Below, one piece after another: positions 44,672 through 53,942 of a stretch of 64,000 nt of DNA. The notes beneath the pieces were generated by a model, which saw nothing but the letters and a program-made list of their open reading frames with translations, was not told the DNA's origin and did no database searches. The first letter of the stretch is position 1, and the number at the start of each line of letters is the position of its first letter. The stretch is from contig CAOKHZ010000010.1 of assembly GCA_948468385.1 (NCBI GenBank), forward strand, positions 62,001-126,000, given 5' to 3'. A program made the position numbers and the translations under genes. Source of the DNA: an uncultured Faecalicatena sp. (GTDB lineage Bacteria > Bacillota > Clostridia > Lachnospirales > Lachnospiraceae).

Positions 44672-46081
44672 TTATTTTTTACCATTGAAACAATACGTAC
44701 ACACCTTGCACGGCTCCAGCCCGATTGCCTCTAGCATGTCGTCGAGCCGATGGAACCGCAACGTCGTAAAATTCTGGCGGCTTCGAATCTCCTCCACCAG
44801 CTTTTCATACTTTTCACTCGTCGGATCCGCATACTCTTCCAAAACCTCCTGCGTCACCTCCGGTTCCCATTCCGCGATAATCCGCCTCGTAATCAAGTCC
44901 AAGTCCGACTTGGAACGAGAGAAGTTCAAATATTTACAGCCAAACAAGAGCGGCGGGCACGCCGGACGCACATGCACTTCTTTTGCACCGCTCTGGTACA
45001 AAAACTCCGTCGTCTCCCGAAGCTGGGTGCCGCGCACGATGGAATCATCAATCAGTAACAGTTTCTTGTCCTCAATCAATGCCTGCACGGGAATCAGCTT
45101 CATCCTGGCAATCAAGTCGCGCTGGCTCTGATTGGTCGGCATGAAAGAGCGCGGCCACGTCGGCGTATATTTGATAAACGGCCTCGCATAAGGTATCCCT
45201 GACTCATTGGCATAGCCGATGGCATGGGCAATCCCGGAATCCGGCACGCCGGCCACGATGTCCGGCTTCACGCTGTCCCCGTCACGCTTTGCCAGCATGC
45301 TTCCGCATTTATACCGCATCTCCTCGACGTTCACGCCTTCATAGCAAGCCGTCGGATACCCATAATACACCCATAGGAAGGAGCAGATTTTCATCTCGTC
45401 TCCCGGCGGACTCAGCATTTCCACGCCGTCGGCAGTGATAAAGTCAATCTCCGCCGGTCCTAGCTCTTTATACGATTCATACCCCAGATTCAAATAGGAA
45501 AAGCTTTCAAACGCCACACAATATCCGTCCTCACGCTTTCCGACCACCGTCGGCGTGCGCCCGTATTTATCGCGGGCGGCATAGATTCCGTCCTTAGTCA
45601 TCACCAACATGGTCATGGAACCGTCCACCAGCCCCTGCACGTATCGAATGCCATTTATGATGGAATCGGACTTGCAAATCAGCGCCGCCACAAGCTCCGT
45701 CGCATTAATCTGTCCCCCGCTCATTTCCTGAAAGTGGGAACGCCCCTCGTCATATACCTTTTCCCGCAGCTCGTCCAAGTTGTTAATCTTGCCGACCGTC
45801 GTGATCGCAAAGCTTCCCAAATGGGACTGAATCAAGAGCGGCTGCGGCTCATAATCCGATATGCAGCCGATTCCCAAATGTCCCTCCAACTCCTCCACGT
45901 CCTTCTCGAACTTCGTGCGGAACGGAGAATTTTCGATATTATGGATTGCCCTCTGAAATCCTTGTTGCCCATACATCGCCATGCCGCCGCGCCGCGTTCC
46001 CAAATGGGAATGATAATCCACCCCGTAAAATAATTCCAATGTACAATTTTTCTTTGATGCCACGCCAAAAAAACCACCCAT
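44672..46081 (-). CDS. Amidophosphoribosyltransferase-like protein without the N-terminal cysteine
   Basis: A 469-residue protein with the two PurF domains. The Ntn-type glutaminase part holds GVDYHSHLGTRRGGMA and the phosphoribosyltransferase part has the PRPP loop LLLIDDSIVRGTQLRETTEF. In true PurF the processed N-terminus is Cys in CGxFG; here the sequence is MGGFFGV, with Gly at that position, and no in-frame start restores a Cys. It may use free ammonia or have another role. The tail CKVCTYCFNGKK is Cys-rich. AAGGAGGT precedes ATG 46081; a promoter is at 46230-46258. No other pur genes are near. Confidence 0.82.
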   Translation of the reverse strand: MGGFFGVASKKNCTLELFYGVDYHSHLGTRRGGMAMYGQQGFQRAIHNIENSPFRTKFEKDVEELEGHLGIGCISDYEPQPLLIQSHLGSFAITTVGKINNLDELREKVYDEGRSHFQEMSGGQINATELVAALICKSDSIINGIRYVQGLVDGSMTMLVMTKDGIYAARDKYGRTPTVVGKREDGYCVAFESFSYLNLGYESYKELGPAEIDFITADGVEMLSPPGDEMKICSFLWVYYGYPTACYEGVNVEEMRYKCGSMLAKRDGDSVKPDIVAGVPDSGIAHAIGYANESGIPYARPFIKYTPTWPRSFMPTNQSQRDLIARMKLIPVQALIEDKKLLLIDDSIVRGTQLRETTEFLYQSGAKEVHVRPACPPLLFGCKYLNFSRSKSDLDLITRRIIAEWEPEVTQEVLEEYADPTSEKYEKLVEEIRSRQNFTTLRFHRLDDMLEAIGLEPCKVCTYCFNGKK

Positions 46082-46229
46082 GAAGCCTACCTCCTTATCA
46101 AAACTCCACCTTGTCCATCCTTTGTCATGTGTCACGGAACACATTGACCCGTAACCCCGCGTCCATAACCCTCGTCACTCTGTACGCCCCTAGGACGCAT
46201 GCCCACGCAAAAATGACGAGTCCTTTCCT

Positions 46230-46258
46230 AGGATAACATAAAACATCCACAAAGTCAA
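46230..46258 (-). promoter_or_regulatory. Promoter for the PurF-like gene
   Basis: Minus strand TTGACT (46253-46258), 17-nt spacer, TATCCT (46230-46235). The leader is about 140 nt; no purine riboswitch core was recognised. Confidence 0.6.
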
Positions 46259-46492
46259 AAACAATACCTTAACTTCGCGGGTGATGTATCGGCACCATCA
46301 CTTTAGCGGACGGTGGCCGTGCGGCAAGGGCACACAGCCCCGTGAATAGTAACCTGAACAGTAACCAATTTTAAATTGTTTTGCGACGAGATTGACACCA
46401 TGGAACAGAAACGTTATAATGACGACATGACATGCACCATGCGGGGACATCCAAAGGACGGATGCCAAGTACCTATAAAAAGGAGAAGAAAA

Positions 46493-47158
46493 ATGTCACG
46501 TTATCTATTTTCATCAGATTATTTAACAAGCATCATTTATACGGTGCCGGCAATCCTTCTGGCAATTTCGTTCCACGAATTTGCACATGCCTATGTTTCC
46601 TATAAATTGGGCGATCCCACGCCGAAAACGGAAGGGCGGCTGACGCTGAACCCATTGACCCACCTTGATCTCTGGGGAACCTTGTGCCTGGTATTATTTC
46701 GTATGGGATGGGCAAAACCCGTTCGGATTAACACATCGTATTATAAGGATAAAAAGAAAGGGACGATCCTGGTATCCCTGGCGGGCCCGATGATGAATTA
46801 CCTGCTGGCGTTTGCCGGAATGCTGTTGTACGGGATTTTTTACAAAGCCGAAAGCGGCTTCGGAATCTGGTTTTATTACCTGGCGATTATAAATATCGGA
46901 TTAGGAACCTTCAATTTAATCCCCATTCCTCCGCTGGATGGATCGAACGTCCTATTGGAATTGTTTCCGAAGGCCAAATATTTATATTATAAAATCAGGC
47001 CATATGCAATGCCGATATTGTTTATATGCCTCTATACGGGCATTCTGAGAGTCCCCCTGGAGTTGGTAAATTCTGCGGTGATGAACGGCATGTGGGGAAT
47101 TGTACGGGTGCTGCTTAACATCTGGACGTTCCCGCATGGGATCGGCTCTTATCTGTAA
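46493..47158 (+). CDS. Site-2 protease family (M50) membrane metalloprotease
   Basis: A 221-residue polytopic protein of the small YwhC-like branch. The zinc motif HEFAH lies in ILLAISFHEFAHAYVSYKLG, and the third ligand in NLIPIPPLDGSNVL; GRLTLNPLTHLDLWG is conserved between them. Such proteases cut substrates within the membrane; the target is unknown. ATG 46493 with AAGGAG is preferred to the 39-residue longer frame. The leader has ACATCC-AAAGGAC-GGATGC then CAAGTACCTATA, a module resembling the one before hydG. Confidence 0.9.
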   Translation: MSRYLFSSDYLTSIIYTVPAILLAISFHEFAHAYVSYKLGDPTPKTEGRLTLNPLTHLDLWGTLCLVLFRMGWAKPVRINTSYYKDKKKGTILVSLAGPMMNYLLAFAGMLLYGIFYKAESGFGIWFYYLAIINIGLGTFNLIPIPPLDGSNVLLELFPKAKYLYYKIRPYAMPILFICLYTGILRVPLELVNSAVMNGMWGIVRVLLNIWTFPHGIGSYL

Positions 47159-47186
47159 ATTTTACCAAGGGTCAACCATCGTACAC

Positions 47187-47236
47187 AAATGGCCATGAAT
47201 GGTAACGCATAAAATCGTTACCATTCACGGCCATTT
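47187..47236. terminator. Palindromic terminator carrying the GTTACCATTCACGGCC core
   Basis: A 21-bp near-perfect stem (47187-47207 with 47216-47236) with A/T flanks lies between the convergent protease and zinc-ribbon genes. It belongs to the dispersed palindrome family. Confidence 0.75.
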
Positions 47237-47275
47237 TGCCACACATGCGCACTCATCATGCCTTATGGCTTTCCT

Positions 47276-47965
47276 TTAGGGAAGCACCCCTTCCTTAATG
47301 TAGCGATCCCACAGTTTGTTAAACTTGAACGTATAGACGATTCCCAATATTCCGGCAACCGGAATCAGCCAGCCCTGAACCTGACCGTATAACGCCAACA
47401 TCAATATCATGTTGAAAGCGCCATAACACGTGAGGATGATCGCGCACACCCTGCTTTTTCCAAGCTGCATCCACAATCCCAGTGCCAATAACAAAATTCC
47501 GTCCAAAATGGAAGCACTGACGTAACCTTGTAATAAGAATGACGCGATAAGCGTAACGCCCGCGCTGAAATAGCAAATAATCGCGCTTGCCAGAATACTC
47601 GACCTGCAATCCTTCAGCCTTGGCAGCTTGTAAAACTCCTTCTTGGTCATCGGCTCGGAGGTGCCATTCACATACGCCTGCCCATAGTCATAATTCGTAC
47701 CCTGGCCATAGCCCGCCCCCTGCTGGTAGCCCGTACCTACGCCCTGCTGGTAATTCATCCCTTGGCCGTAACCTGCTCCCTGCTAGTAATCCGTCCCCGG
47801 CTGATAGCCAGCTCCCTGCTGGTAATTCGTTCCCTGGCCGTAACCTGTTCCCGGCTGATAACCAGCCCCTTGATCAACCACGTTCACGCCATCTACCGTA
47901 TGCCCGCACTGCGTACAAAACTTCGTACCCTCCGCCACCTCTGCTCCACATGCCATACATTTCAT
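47276..47965 (-). pseudogene. Zinc-ribbon membrane protein interrupted by an in-frame amber codon
   Basis: One continuous frame of 229 residues apart from a TAG at 47783-47785. The N-terminus is a zinc ribbon (MKCMACGAEVAEGTKFCTQC), followed by a Gly/Tyr/Gln-rich linker of YQQGAGYGQGTN type repeats, then about four membrane segments (ILASAIICYFSAGVTLIASF and after). The stop sits where every neighbouring repeat has CAG, so a single C-to-T change explains it. An ATG at 47758 after the stop could restart translation of the membrane half. Either a young pseudogene, an amber read-through, or a sequence error. Confidence 0.8.
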
Positions 47966-48191
47966 TTTCCGTCATTCCTCCTTGACATAGATTGTTATGT
48001 GTCATCCTGACCGGTCATCACGCCGATTGACCGAAGCGTGAAAAGCAATTCGCTTGCTACACATATGAATATTTTACCACGTCCGCACCTCATGGTCAAT
48101 CATTTAAAATCCCTTCGTAATCGACATTGGACTCCTTTTCATGCCATCTTTACTTCGCAACACTTCACCATCCGTACGCCGACACTTTATT
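47966..48191. other. 226-bp intergenic region without recognised features
   Basis: No ORF with a ribosome site and no strong hairpin was seen between the zinc-ribbon gene and the aminopeptidase. Confidence 0.4.
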
Positions 48192-49517
48192 TCACCTCAA
48201 TTCCACCGCTCCATATTCCGCCTCGACCACTGTCGCTTCAAAAAACAGCTTCGCGACCCGCACTAGGTAATCTGTGTCCGCCGCCCCCGCCGTCTCATAG
48301 GGAGAATGCATCGCTAATTGCGCAAGCCCGATATCTGCGCACTTCACGGCCACCTGGTTTCCTGACAAATTTCCAAGCGTCGAGCCGCCCCGCTCGTCGG
48401 AACGATTGTGGAACGTCTGACACGGCACGTCTGCCCGCTGGCAAAGATTTTTAAAAATCGCGGCCGCGACACCGTCCGTCGTATACCTCTGCTCTGCATT
48501 ATATTTCACGACGATACCGCCATTTATCTTCGGGCGGTTTGTCGGGCAAGCCTTGTCCGGGTAATTCGGGTGCACGGCGTGCGCGTTGTCCGCCGACAGC
48601 ATAAAGCTTTGCGAGAGCGACCGGCGGTAATCGGCACTTGAGCGCCCCATCCCTTCATTGACGCGTACCAACGTATCCTGCAAAAACGTCGAGGCCGCCC
48701 CCTGCCTGGTGCTGCTGCCCACTTCCTCATTATCGAACACGCAATGCACGGGAACGCTTTCACCCGCCCCTTCCTCTGCCGCCAGGAATCCTTTCAACGA
48801 CGCAAACGCGCACTGCAAGTCATCCAATTTCCCGCTGGAGATGAATTCCTCCTTCGCCCCCCAAATCGAACCTTTCGTCCGATTATAGAGAAACAAGTCA
48901 TGACCCACGACGTCTTCCGCGCAAACGCCCGCCGCCTCGGAAATTTGTTCCATGAACGTCCCCTTTGTCAAATCCATTCCATATAGAGGAATCAAATCTT
49001 TCTGCACGTTGTACTTATACCCATCGTTGGCTTCCCGGTTCATGTGGATGGCCAGGCTGGGAATCAAAAGCAGGTCACGGTCAACATTGACCAGCTTGCT
49101 AATGATGCGTCCACCCGCCGCGACGTTCTCCCGCACCAGCACCCTTCCCGCCACGGAGAGCGGCCGGTCAAACCAGGGGCCAAGCAACGCGCCGCCATAT
49201 TTTTCCACGTTCAGCCGGACATAAGTTCCCTCCGCCTCCATCTCCGGATTCTCCTTGATTTTAAACGTCGGAGAATCACTGTGGCTGGCCATAATCTGAA
49301 AACCTTTATAGTCTTCTTTCGGAATTCGAAACGCAATCAAGGATGAGCCGTTGCGAATCACGAAATACTTGCCGCCCGCCTTTAAATTCCATGCCTCGCT
49401 TTCCAAAAGCTGCTCATAGCCTCGTTCCAAAAGCTCGAGGCGCATGTTCTCCACGACGTGGAACACACTCGGACTTTTTTCTATAAAATCAAATAATTCT
49501 CGTACTATCTCCCGCAT
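48192..49517 (-). CDS. M18 family aminopeptidase
   Basis: A 441-residue zinc aminopeptidase, related to aspartyl aminopeptidase. Metal and catalytic residues are visible in MASHSDSPTFKIKENP, in VFDNEEVGSSTRQGA (metal Asp and general-base Glu-Glu), in SADNAHAVHPNYPDK and near the end in GLAQLAMHSPYETAG. It would form a dodecamer in the cytosol and release N-terminal residues from peptides. Begins at ATG 49517 with AGGAG about 10 nt upstream. It follows nth on the same strand after 74 bp. Confidence 0.93.
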   Translation of the reverse strand: MREIVRELFDFIEKSPSVFHVVENMRLELLERGYEQLLESEAWNLKAGGKYFVIRNGSSLIAFRIPKEDYKGFQIMASHSDSPTFKIKENPEMEAEGTYVRLNVEKYGGALLGPWFDRPLSVAGRVLVRENVAAGGRIISKLVNVDRDLLLIPSLAIHMNREANDGYKYNVQKDLIPLYGMDLTKGTFMEQISEAAGVCAEDVVGHDLFLYNRTKGSIWGAKEEFISSGKLDDLQCAFASLKGFLAAEEGAGESVPVHCVFDNEEVGSSTRQGAASTFLQDTLVRVNEGMGRSSADYRRSLSQSFMLSADNAHAVHPNYPDKACPTNRPKINGGIVVKYNAEQRYTTDGVAAAIFKNLCQRADVPCQTFHNRSDERGGSTLGNLSGNQVAVKCADIGLAQLAMHSPYETAGAADTDYLVRVAKLFFEATVVEAEYGAVELR

Positions 49518-49591
49518 TTTCTACAAACTCCTAAAAAATTCTTATAATGCTCGTCCCTTGCATCCCGGCACGATTCTTTTCCCCGTATCTA

Positions 49592-50227
49592 TTATACACC
49601 CTTTTTCTTACAAATATCATTCAAACAACACTTGTCGCAATACGGCTTCGTCCGCGCCGTGCAGACCTCACGTCCATGGTACACCAGACGATGACAAAAA
49701 TCGCTTCCCTCTTCGGGCGGAATGATTTTCCACAACGCCATCTCCACCTTTTTCGGTTCCTTGACATCATCCACCAGGCCCATGCGGTTCGTCAGGCGAA
49801 TACAATGGGTGTCGGTGACAATGGCCGGTTTGCCGAACACGTCGCCCATAATCAGGTTCGCGCTCTTGCGCCCTACCCCGGGGAGCTTTAAAAGTTCGTC
49901 GAAATCGTCCGGCACCTTTCCGTCATATTTTTCCATGAGCATCTTCATGCAGCCACTGATGTCACGAGCCTTGCTCCTTCCCAGACCACAAGGCCGCACG
50001 ATGGCCTCGATGTCATCCACGTCGGCCGCCGCCAGTGCCTCCACACTCGGATACTTTTCATACAAGCCTTCCACCACCACGTTAACCCGCGCGTCCGTGC
50101 ACTGTGCGGCCAAACGGACGCTCACCAACAACTTCCACGCGTCATCATAATCCAGCGTGCATCCCGCATCCGGGTACTCTCTTTTCAATCGTTCAATAAT
50201 TTCCTTTGCCAATTGCTTTTTTGTCAT
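49592..50227 (-). CDS. nth: Endonuclease III
   Basis: A 211-residue DNA glycosylase/AP lyase for oxidised pyrimidines. The helix-hairpin-helix LPGVGRKSANLI contains the catalytic Lys, VTDTHCIRL the catalytic Asp, and the C-terminus the [4Fe-4S] ligands CTARTKPYCDKCCLNDIC. The start lies 1 nt beyond the stop of the MATE gene, so translation is probably coupled. Confidence 0.96.
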   Translation of the reverse strand: MTKKQLAKEIIERLKREYPDAGCTLDYDDAWKLLVSVRLAAQCTDARVNVVVEGLYEKYPSVEALAAADVDDIEAIVRPCGLGRSKARDISGCMKMLMEKYDGKVPDDFDELLKLPGVGRKSANLIMGDVFGKPAIVTDTHCIRLTNRMGLVDDVKEPKKVEMALWKIIPPEEGSDFCHRLVYHGREVCTARTKPYCDKCCLNDICKKKGV

Positions 50228-50228
50228 C

Positions 50229-51608
50229 CTACTTCACGGCCTTTCCTTTCCACTTTCCTCTTTTGTAGAAAATACTCGTAATCAACGCCCCCAAAACCCA
50301 CGAAATCAACAAGGAAATAAAAATACATTCCCTGCGCCCTTGCGGAAACTGCTCGCTCTTGGTCATCCACACCATGCCATACGCCAACGGCACCCGAATC
50401 AAAATCGTGGTCACGACGGAAATCCACATCGGAGTCATCGTGTCTCCCGCTCCGCGCATCACGCCGGACAGACATTGCGTAACCGCCATGGCAATGTAAC
50501 CGACCGCCAGAATGCGCATCATGTTCATGCTCAACTCGACCAGTTCTTCCGTGGGTGTGAAAATAGCCATCAAATGTTTTCCGAAAATCAAAATCGCCAG
50601 CGTGATGACGGCCGAAGTCCCGACACCAAGCAACAAGCCCTGCCTTGAGCCCTTCACCACGCGCTCCTGGTTCCCGGCGCCGATATTTTGCCCGGCATAG
50701 GTCGTCATCGTCGTGCCAAATGAAAAATTCGGCAACATGGCAAACCCGTCCACGCGCATCACGATGACGTTCGCCGCGATAAACTGCTCGCCGAAACTAT
50801 TCGTAAGCGACTGCACGATCAGCATCGCCATGGACATGATGGCCTGGGTCACGCCGGAGGGCACTCCCAAACGCACGATGTTCATGACATGAACCCGGGA
50901 CATTTTCAAGTAACTCGGCTTCAATTCAAACAAATCCTTCATCTTCGACAGACGTCGGATGCATAAAAACGCCGATACGGCCTGCGCCAAAATAGTCGCC
51001 CAAGCCACACCGTTGACCCCCATGTCAAAATAAATAACGAACAACAAGTCCAACACGATGTTTAACCCGCTTGCCACCAATAAGTACACTAACGCGGAAA
51101 TGGAATCCCCCAGCCCGCGCAACACGCCGCTTAAGATATTATAATATGCCAATCCCACGGATCCTAATAGGATAATCTGCAAATAGGACGTACTCCAGTT
51201 CAAGATGCTACTCGGCGTGTTCAAAATCACCAAGAGCGGCCTTACCACGATTAACCCCACCACCGTCATCACGATGCTGGCGATGGCGGTAAGCGTGATA
51301 CAGCTTCCAATCGTCATCGACAAGGCTTCCCGATTCCTGGCTCCAAAATACTGCGACACCATGATGCTCGCCCCGACACTGATACCGATAAACAAGACAA
51401 TCAATAGGTTGATAATCGGCCCCGCGCTACCGACCGCCGCCAAGGCATTGTCCCCCACGTAATTTCCAACCACCACGCTGTCCACGGCGTTATAAAGCTG
51501 CTGCGCGATGTTTCCCAGAAGCATCGGCACAGTAAAAATCAAAATATCCTCCCACGGCCTTCCTATCGTCATGTCAACCGGGGCAAAAAGCTTCTTCAAA
51601 AAATTCAT
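50229..51608 (-). CDS. MATE family efflux transporter
   Basis: A 459-residue protein with twelve membrane segments in two homologous halves. The first half has PMLLGNIAQQLYNAVDSVVV and VGDNALAAVGSAGPI; the second half has RLGVPSGVTQAIMSMAMLIV. Members expel drugs or metabolites against Na+ or H+. The substrate is unknown. The start ATG 51608 is chosen by GGAG upstream and by alignment to the family start; the longer frame lacks a ribosome site. Promoter at 51721-51749; nth follows at once. Confidence 0.92.
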   Translation of the reverse strand: MNFLKKLFAPVDMTIGRPWEDILIFTVPMLLGNIAQQLYNAVDSVVVGNYVGDNALAAVGSAGPIINLLIVLFIGISVGASIMVSQYFGARNREALSMTIGSCITLTAIASIVMTVVGLIVVRPLLVILNTPSSILNWSTSYLQIILLGSVGLAYYNILSGVLRGLGDSISALVYLLVASGLNIVLDLLFVIYFDMGVNGVAWATILAQAVSAFLCIRRLSKMKDLFELKPSYLKMSRVHVMNIVRLGVPSGVTQAIMSMAMLIVQSLTNSFGEQFIAANVIVMRVDGFAMLPNFSFGTTMTTYAGQNIGAGNQERVVKGSRQGLLLGVGTSAVITLAILIFGKHLMAIFTPTEELVELSMNMMRILAVGYIAMAVTQCLSGVMRGAGDTMTPMWISVVTTILIRVPLAYGMVWMTKSEQFPQGRRECIFISLLISWVLGALITSIFYKRGKWKGKAVK

Positions 51609-51720
51609 CTCCCGTACACTCCTTTTTGATAAACTTTTCGTACGTCCCTTTCGCACAATCGGAACGACGATTGGCCGAAAAAGAACACCCAAACTGTATA
51701 TTTCAACTGACGGTTACACC

Positions 51721-51749
51721 AGTATAATTCAAATAAAAAAAACAGTCAA
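51721..51749 (-). promoter_or_regulatory. Promoter for the MATE-nth unit
   Basis: Minus strand TTGACT (51744-51749), 17-nt spacer, TATACT (51721-51726). Confidence 0.65.
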
Positions 51750-51788
51750 TGCCTAAATGACTGTTATTTTATGATTTTCAGTTGCTTT

Positions 51789-51829
51789 GTTACAATTCAG
51801 TGCCTCGCCAACGCGGGCTGAACAGTAAC
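51789..51829. repeat. 41-bp palindrome of the GTTAC...GTAAC family
   Basis: GTTACAATTCAG (51789-51800) and CTGAACAGTAAC (51818-51829) are near-complementary. Closely like 8469-8509. Confidence 0.65.
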
Positions 51830-51837
51830 GTTATTTT

Positions 51838-52515
51838 TCACCGCCTCACGCACACGGCCATATGGTAGCCCTCAAAAAGGTATTCACTAAAATGATACGT
51901 ATTGTCATCCACGTCCTGACATATCGTCACCTCCTGCATGTACGGAAAACATGTTTCCCCCGACACTTGTCCAAAACGAAATGAGAATTGATTTGGCATA
52001 AGCCGCATGCCAAGTCCCGTCACTTTCATAAAGCTCTCCTTCAAGGTCCACAAGCGGTAAAATACCTCTCTCTGCCGCTCCTGCGGCTGACTAATAAGAT
52101 ATTCATACTCCTCCGGGCAAAAGAACCGCCTGGCAATCTGCAATTTTAACGCCCCCCCGTACTCGATATCGCATCCCACCTCCGAATGGGCAAACGCCGC
52201 CAGCACCATCTCTTTTGAATGGGACAAATTAAAATAAATTTCCGGATAGTCCTTTAAAACCGGCTTGCCATTTTCCTTTGTGGCAATCTGTACCTCACGC
52301 TCCCGAAGTCCATATTCCTTCAAACCTTCATCCAGCAAAATCCCGGCTCCCAGCGAAAGCCGCTTCCCCGCATCCGTACGCTGACGGTCGACCTTCAATC
52401 GCCTCGTATCCGACATCTGGTCATAATGTCCTCGGAATATCTCCGGCTCTGCAAGCTCCCTTATATGCAATTGAAATAGACGCACCCCGTCTTGTTCGAA
52501 TTTTACGATTTGCAT
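51838..52515 (-). CDS. Sfp-type 4'-phosphopantetheinyl transferase
   Basis: A 225-residue enzyme that loads the phosphopantetheine arm onto carrier proteins. Family motifs are NGKPVL, YFNLSHSKEMVL, the magnesium-binding GCDIE and WTLKESFMK. Sfp-type enzymes usually serve peptide or polyketide synthases, but no such genes are in the window. ATG 52515 is used; GTG directly before it is possible. It follows the DUF4143 ATPase by 28 nt on the same strand, likely by chance. Confidence 0.88.
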   Translation of the reverse strand: MQIVKFEQDGVRLFQLHIRELAEPEIFRGHYDQMSDTRRLKVDRQRTDAGKRLSLGAGILLDEGLKEYGLREREVQIATKENGKPVLKDYPEIYFNLSHSKEMVLAAFAHSEVGCDIEYGGALKLQIARRFFCPEEYEYLISQPQERQREVFYRLWTLKESFMKVTGLGMRLMPNQFSFRFGQVSGETCFPYMQEVTICQDVDDNTYHFSEYLFEGYHMAVCVRR

Positions 52516-52543
52516 CACGCCATCCCTCTGTTACGTCAACTTC

Positions 52544-53800
52544 CTACAAATCCAAACTATTCTTATCTAATAGAAATTCCTTTAATCCCACTGTCATAAT
52601 ACCGTTCTCATCCCTTTTTAGCAAAATATTATCCCTCACAATAATTATTTTCTTAAATGAATCCGAAATAGAAAGCAATGGCCGCTCTTCCTGCCTTTCT
52701 TTCTCCACCGTCGGCAGACGAAACGCCGATTGCACATAATACCTTCGATTTCCTTTATTTATAACAAAGTCAACCTCCGTCTGTTTTCGCACGTAGACTC
52801 CTTTTTCATTTTTTTCGTTAACCTCTACGATTCCCACGTCTACCGCGAATCCCCGCATCCTTAACTCATTAAAAATAATATTTTCCATAATGTGAGTTTC
52901 TTCCTGCTGTCGGAAATTCAATCTGGCATTCCGAAGTCCCACATCCACAAAATAATATTTATACGGTGTGTTAATATACCTCTTTCTCTTGATATCATAA
53001 CGCACGGCTTTTTCAATGATAAAGGCATCCTCCAAATATTCCAGATATTGTTTGATTGTCGGCGCGGATAATTCCACGTTTTCAACACTTTGAAATGTAT
53101 TTACCAACTTATTCGCATTTGTCAAAGAACCTATGGCAGACGAAATAATATTGACCAACTCCTCTAGCTGGATATCATTCTGAACTTTATTTCGTTCGAT
53201 AATATCCTTTAAATACGTCTCCGCAAATAACTTTTTTAAATAATTTTCTTTGTCACCCTCCTCGTTCAAATGCAAGATATACGGAAGTCCGCCAAACGTG
53301 TAATATTGATTCCAGGCATCCTCCCATGTTTCAAATCGTCCCGCCGCATAAAATTCTGAAAAACTCAGTGGATAGACTCGGATTTCGTCTCCTCTCCCCC
53401 GAAATTCCGTTATAATGTCCGATGACAAAAATTTTGAATTACTTCCCGTCACATACACGTCCGCATTTTCAACATGAAGAAACGAGTTTAATACATCTTC
53501 AAACTCATCCATCATTTGTACTTCATCCAAAAGCACATAGTACATTTTGTCATCTTCAATTTTAGAATCCACATATTCCAAACACGCATCCGGATTTCTA
53601 TACTTCTTGTTCCTCCTATCATCAAATGCGATTTCGATAATGTGGTCGGGCGCAACACCTTCTCTTAATAAATATTGCTTAAAAAGCTTAAATAACAAGT
53701 ACGATTTCCCGCATCTTCTTATTCCCGTAATGATTTTTATCAAACCATTATGCTTTTTATCTACTAATTTTCTGAGATATTCGTCTCTCTGAATTTGCAT
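52544..53800 (-). CDS. AAA ATPase with DUF4143 domain
   Basis: A 418-residue protein. Residues 1-200 are an AAA_14-type ATPase (Walker A TGIRRCGKSYLL, Walker B YYVLLDEVQMM, sensor VYVTGSNSKFLSS). The C-terminal part is DUF4143, a PD-(D/E)XK nuclease-like fold (ENIIFNELRMRGFAVDVGIV, then KQTEVDFVINKGN). The exact role of the family is unknown. The gene is clearly more AT-rich than its neighbours, which suggests horizontal gain. GGAGGG precedes ATG 53800. Confidence 0.9.
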   Translation of the reverse strand: MQIQRDEYLRKLVDKKHNGLIKIITGIRRCGKSYLLFKLFKQYLLREGVAPDHIIEIAFDDRRNKKYRNPDACLEYVDSKIEDDKMYYVLLDEVQMMDEFEDVLNSFLHVENADVYVTGSNSKFLSSDIITEFRGRGDEIRVYPLSFSEFYAAGRFETWEDAWNQYYTFGGLPYILHLNEEGDKENYLKKLFAETYLKDIIERNKVQNDIQLEELVNIISSAIGSLTNANKLVNTFQSVENVELSAPTIKQYLEYLEDAFIIEKAVRYDIKRKRYINTPYKYYFVDVGLRNARLNFRQQEETHIMENIIFNELRMRGFAVDVGIVEVNEKNEKGVYVRKQTEVDFVINKGNRRYYVQSAFRLPTVEKERQEERPLLSISDSFKKIIIVRDNILLKRDENGIMTVGLKEFLLDKNSLDL

Positions 53801-53942
53801 GCCGCACCCTCCATTTTAGATTTTTGCAAATTTTGCCCTTTTTCTAAAATCTATTATACAATTTTAGTTTCCCCTTTTCAACCATATATATTCTATTTCT
53901 TCACCGAAATGCCATCCCCAAATGATAACGCCGGTGTACTCC

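Noticed and set aside
46082-46229. Purine riboswitch in the PurF-like leader
   Set aside because: No purine-riboswitch core loops and no clear terminator were visible.
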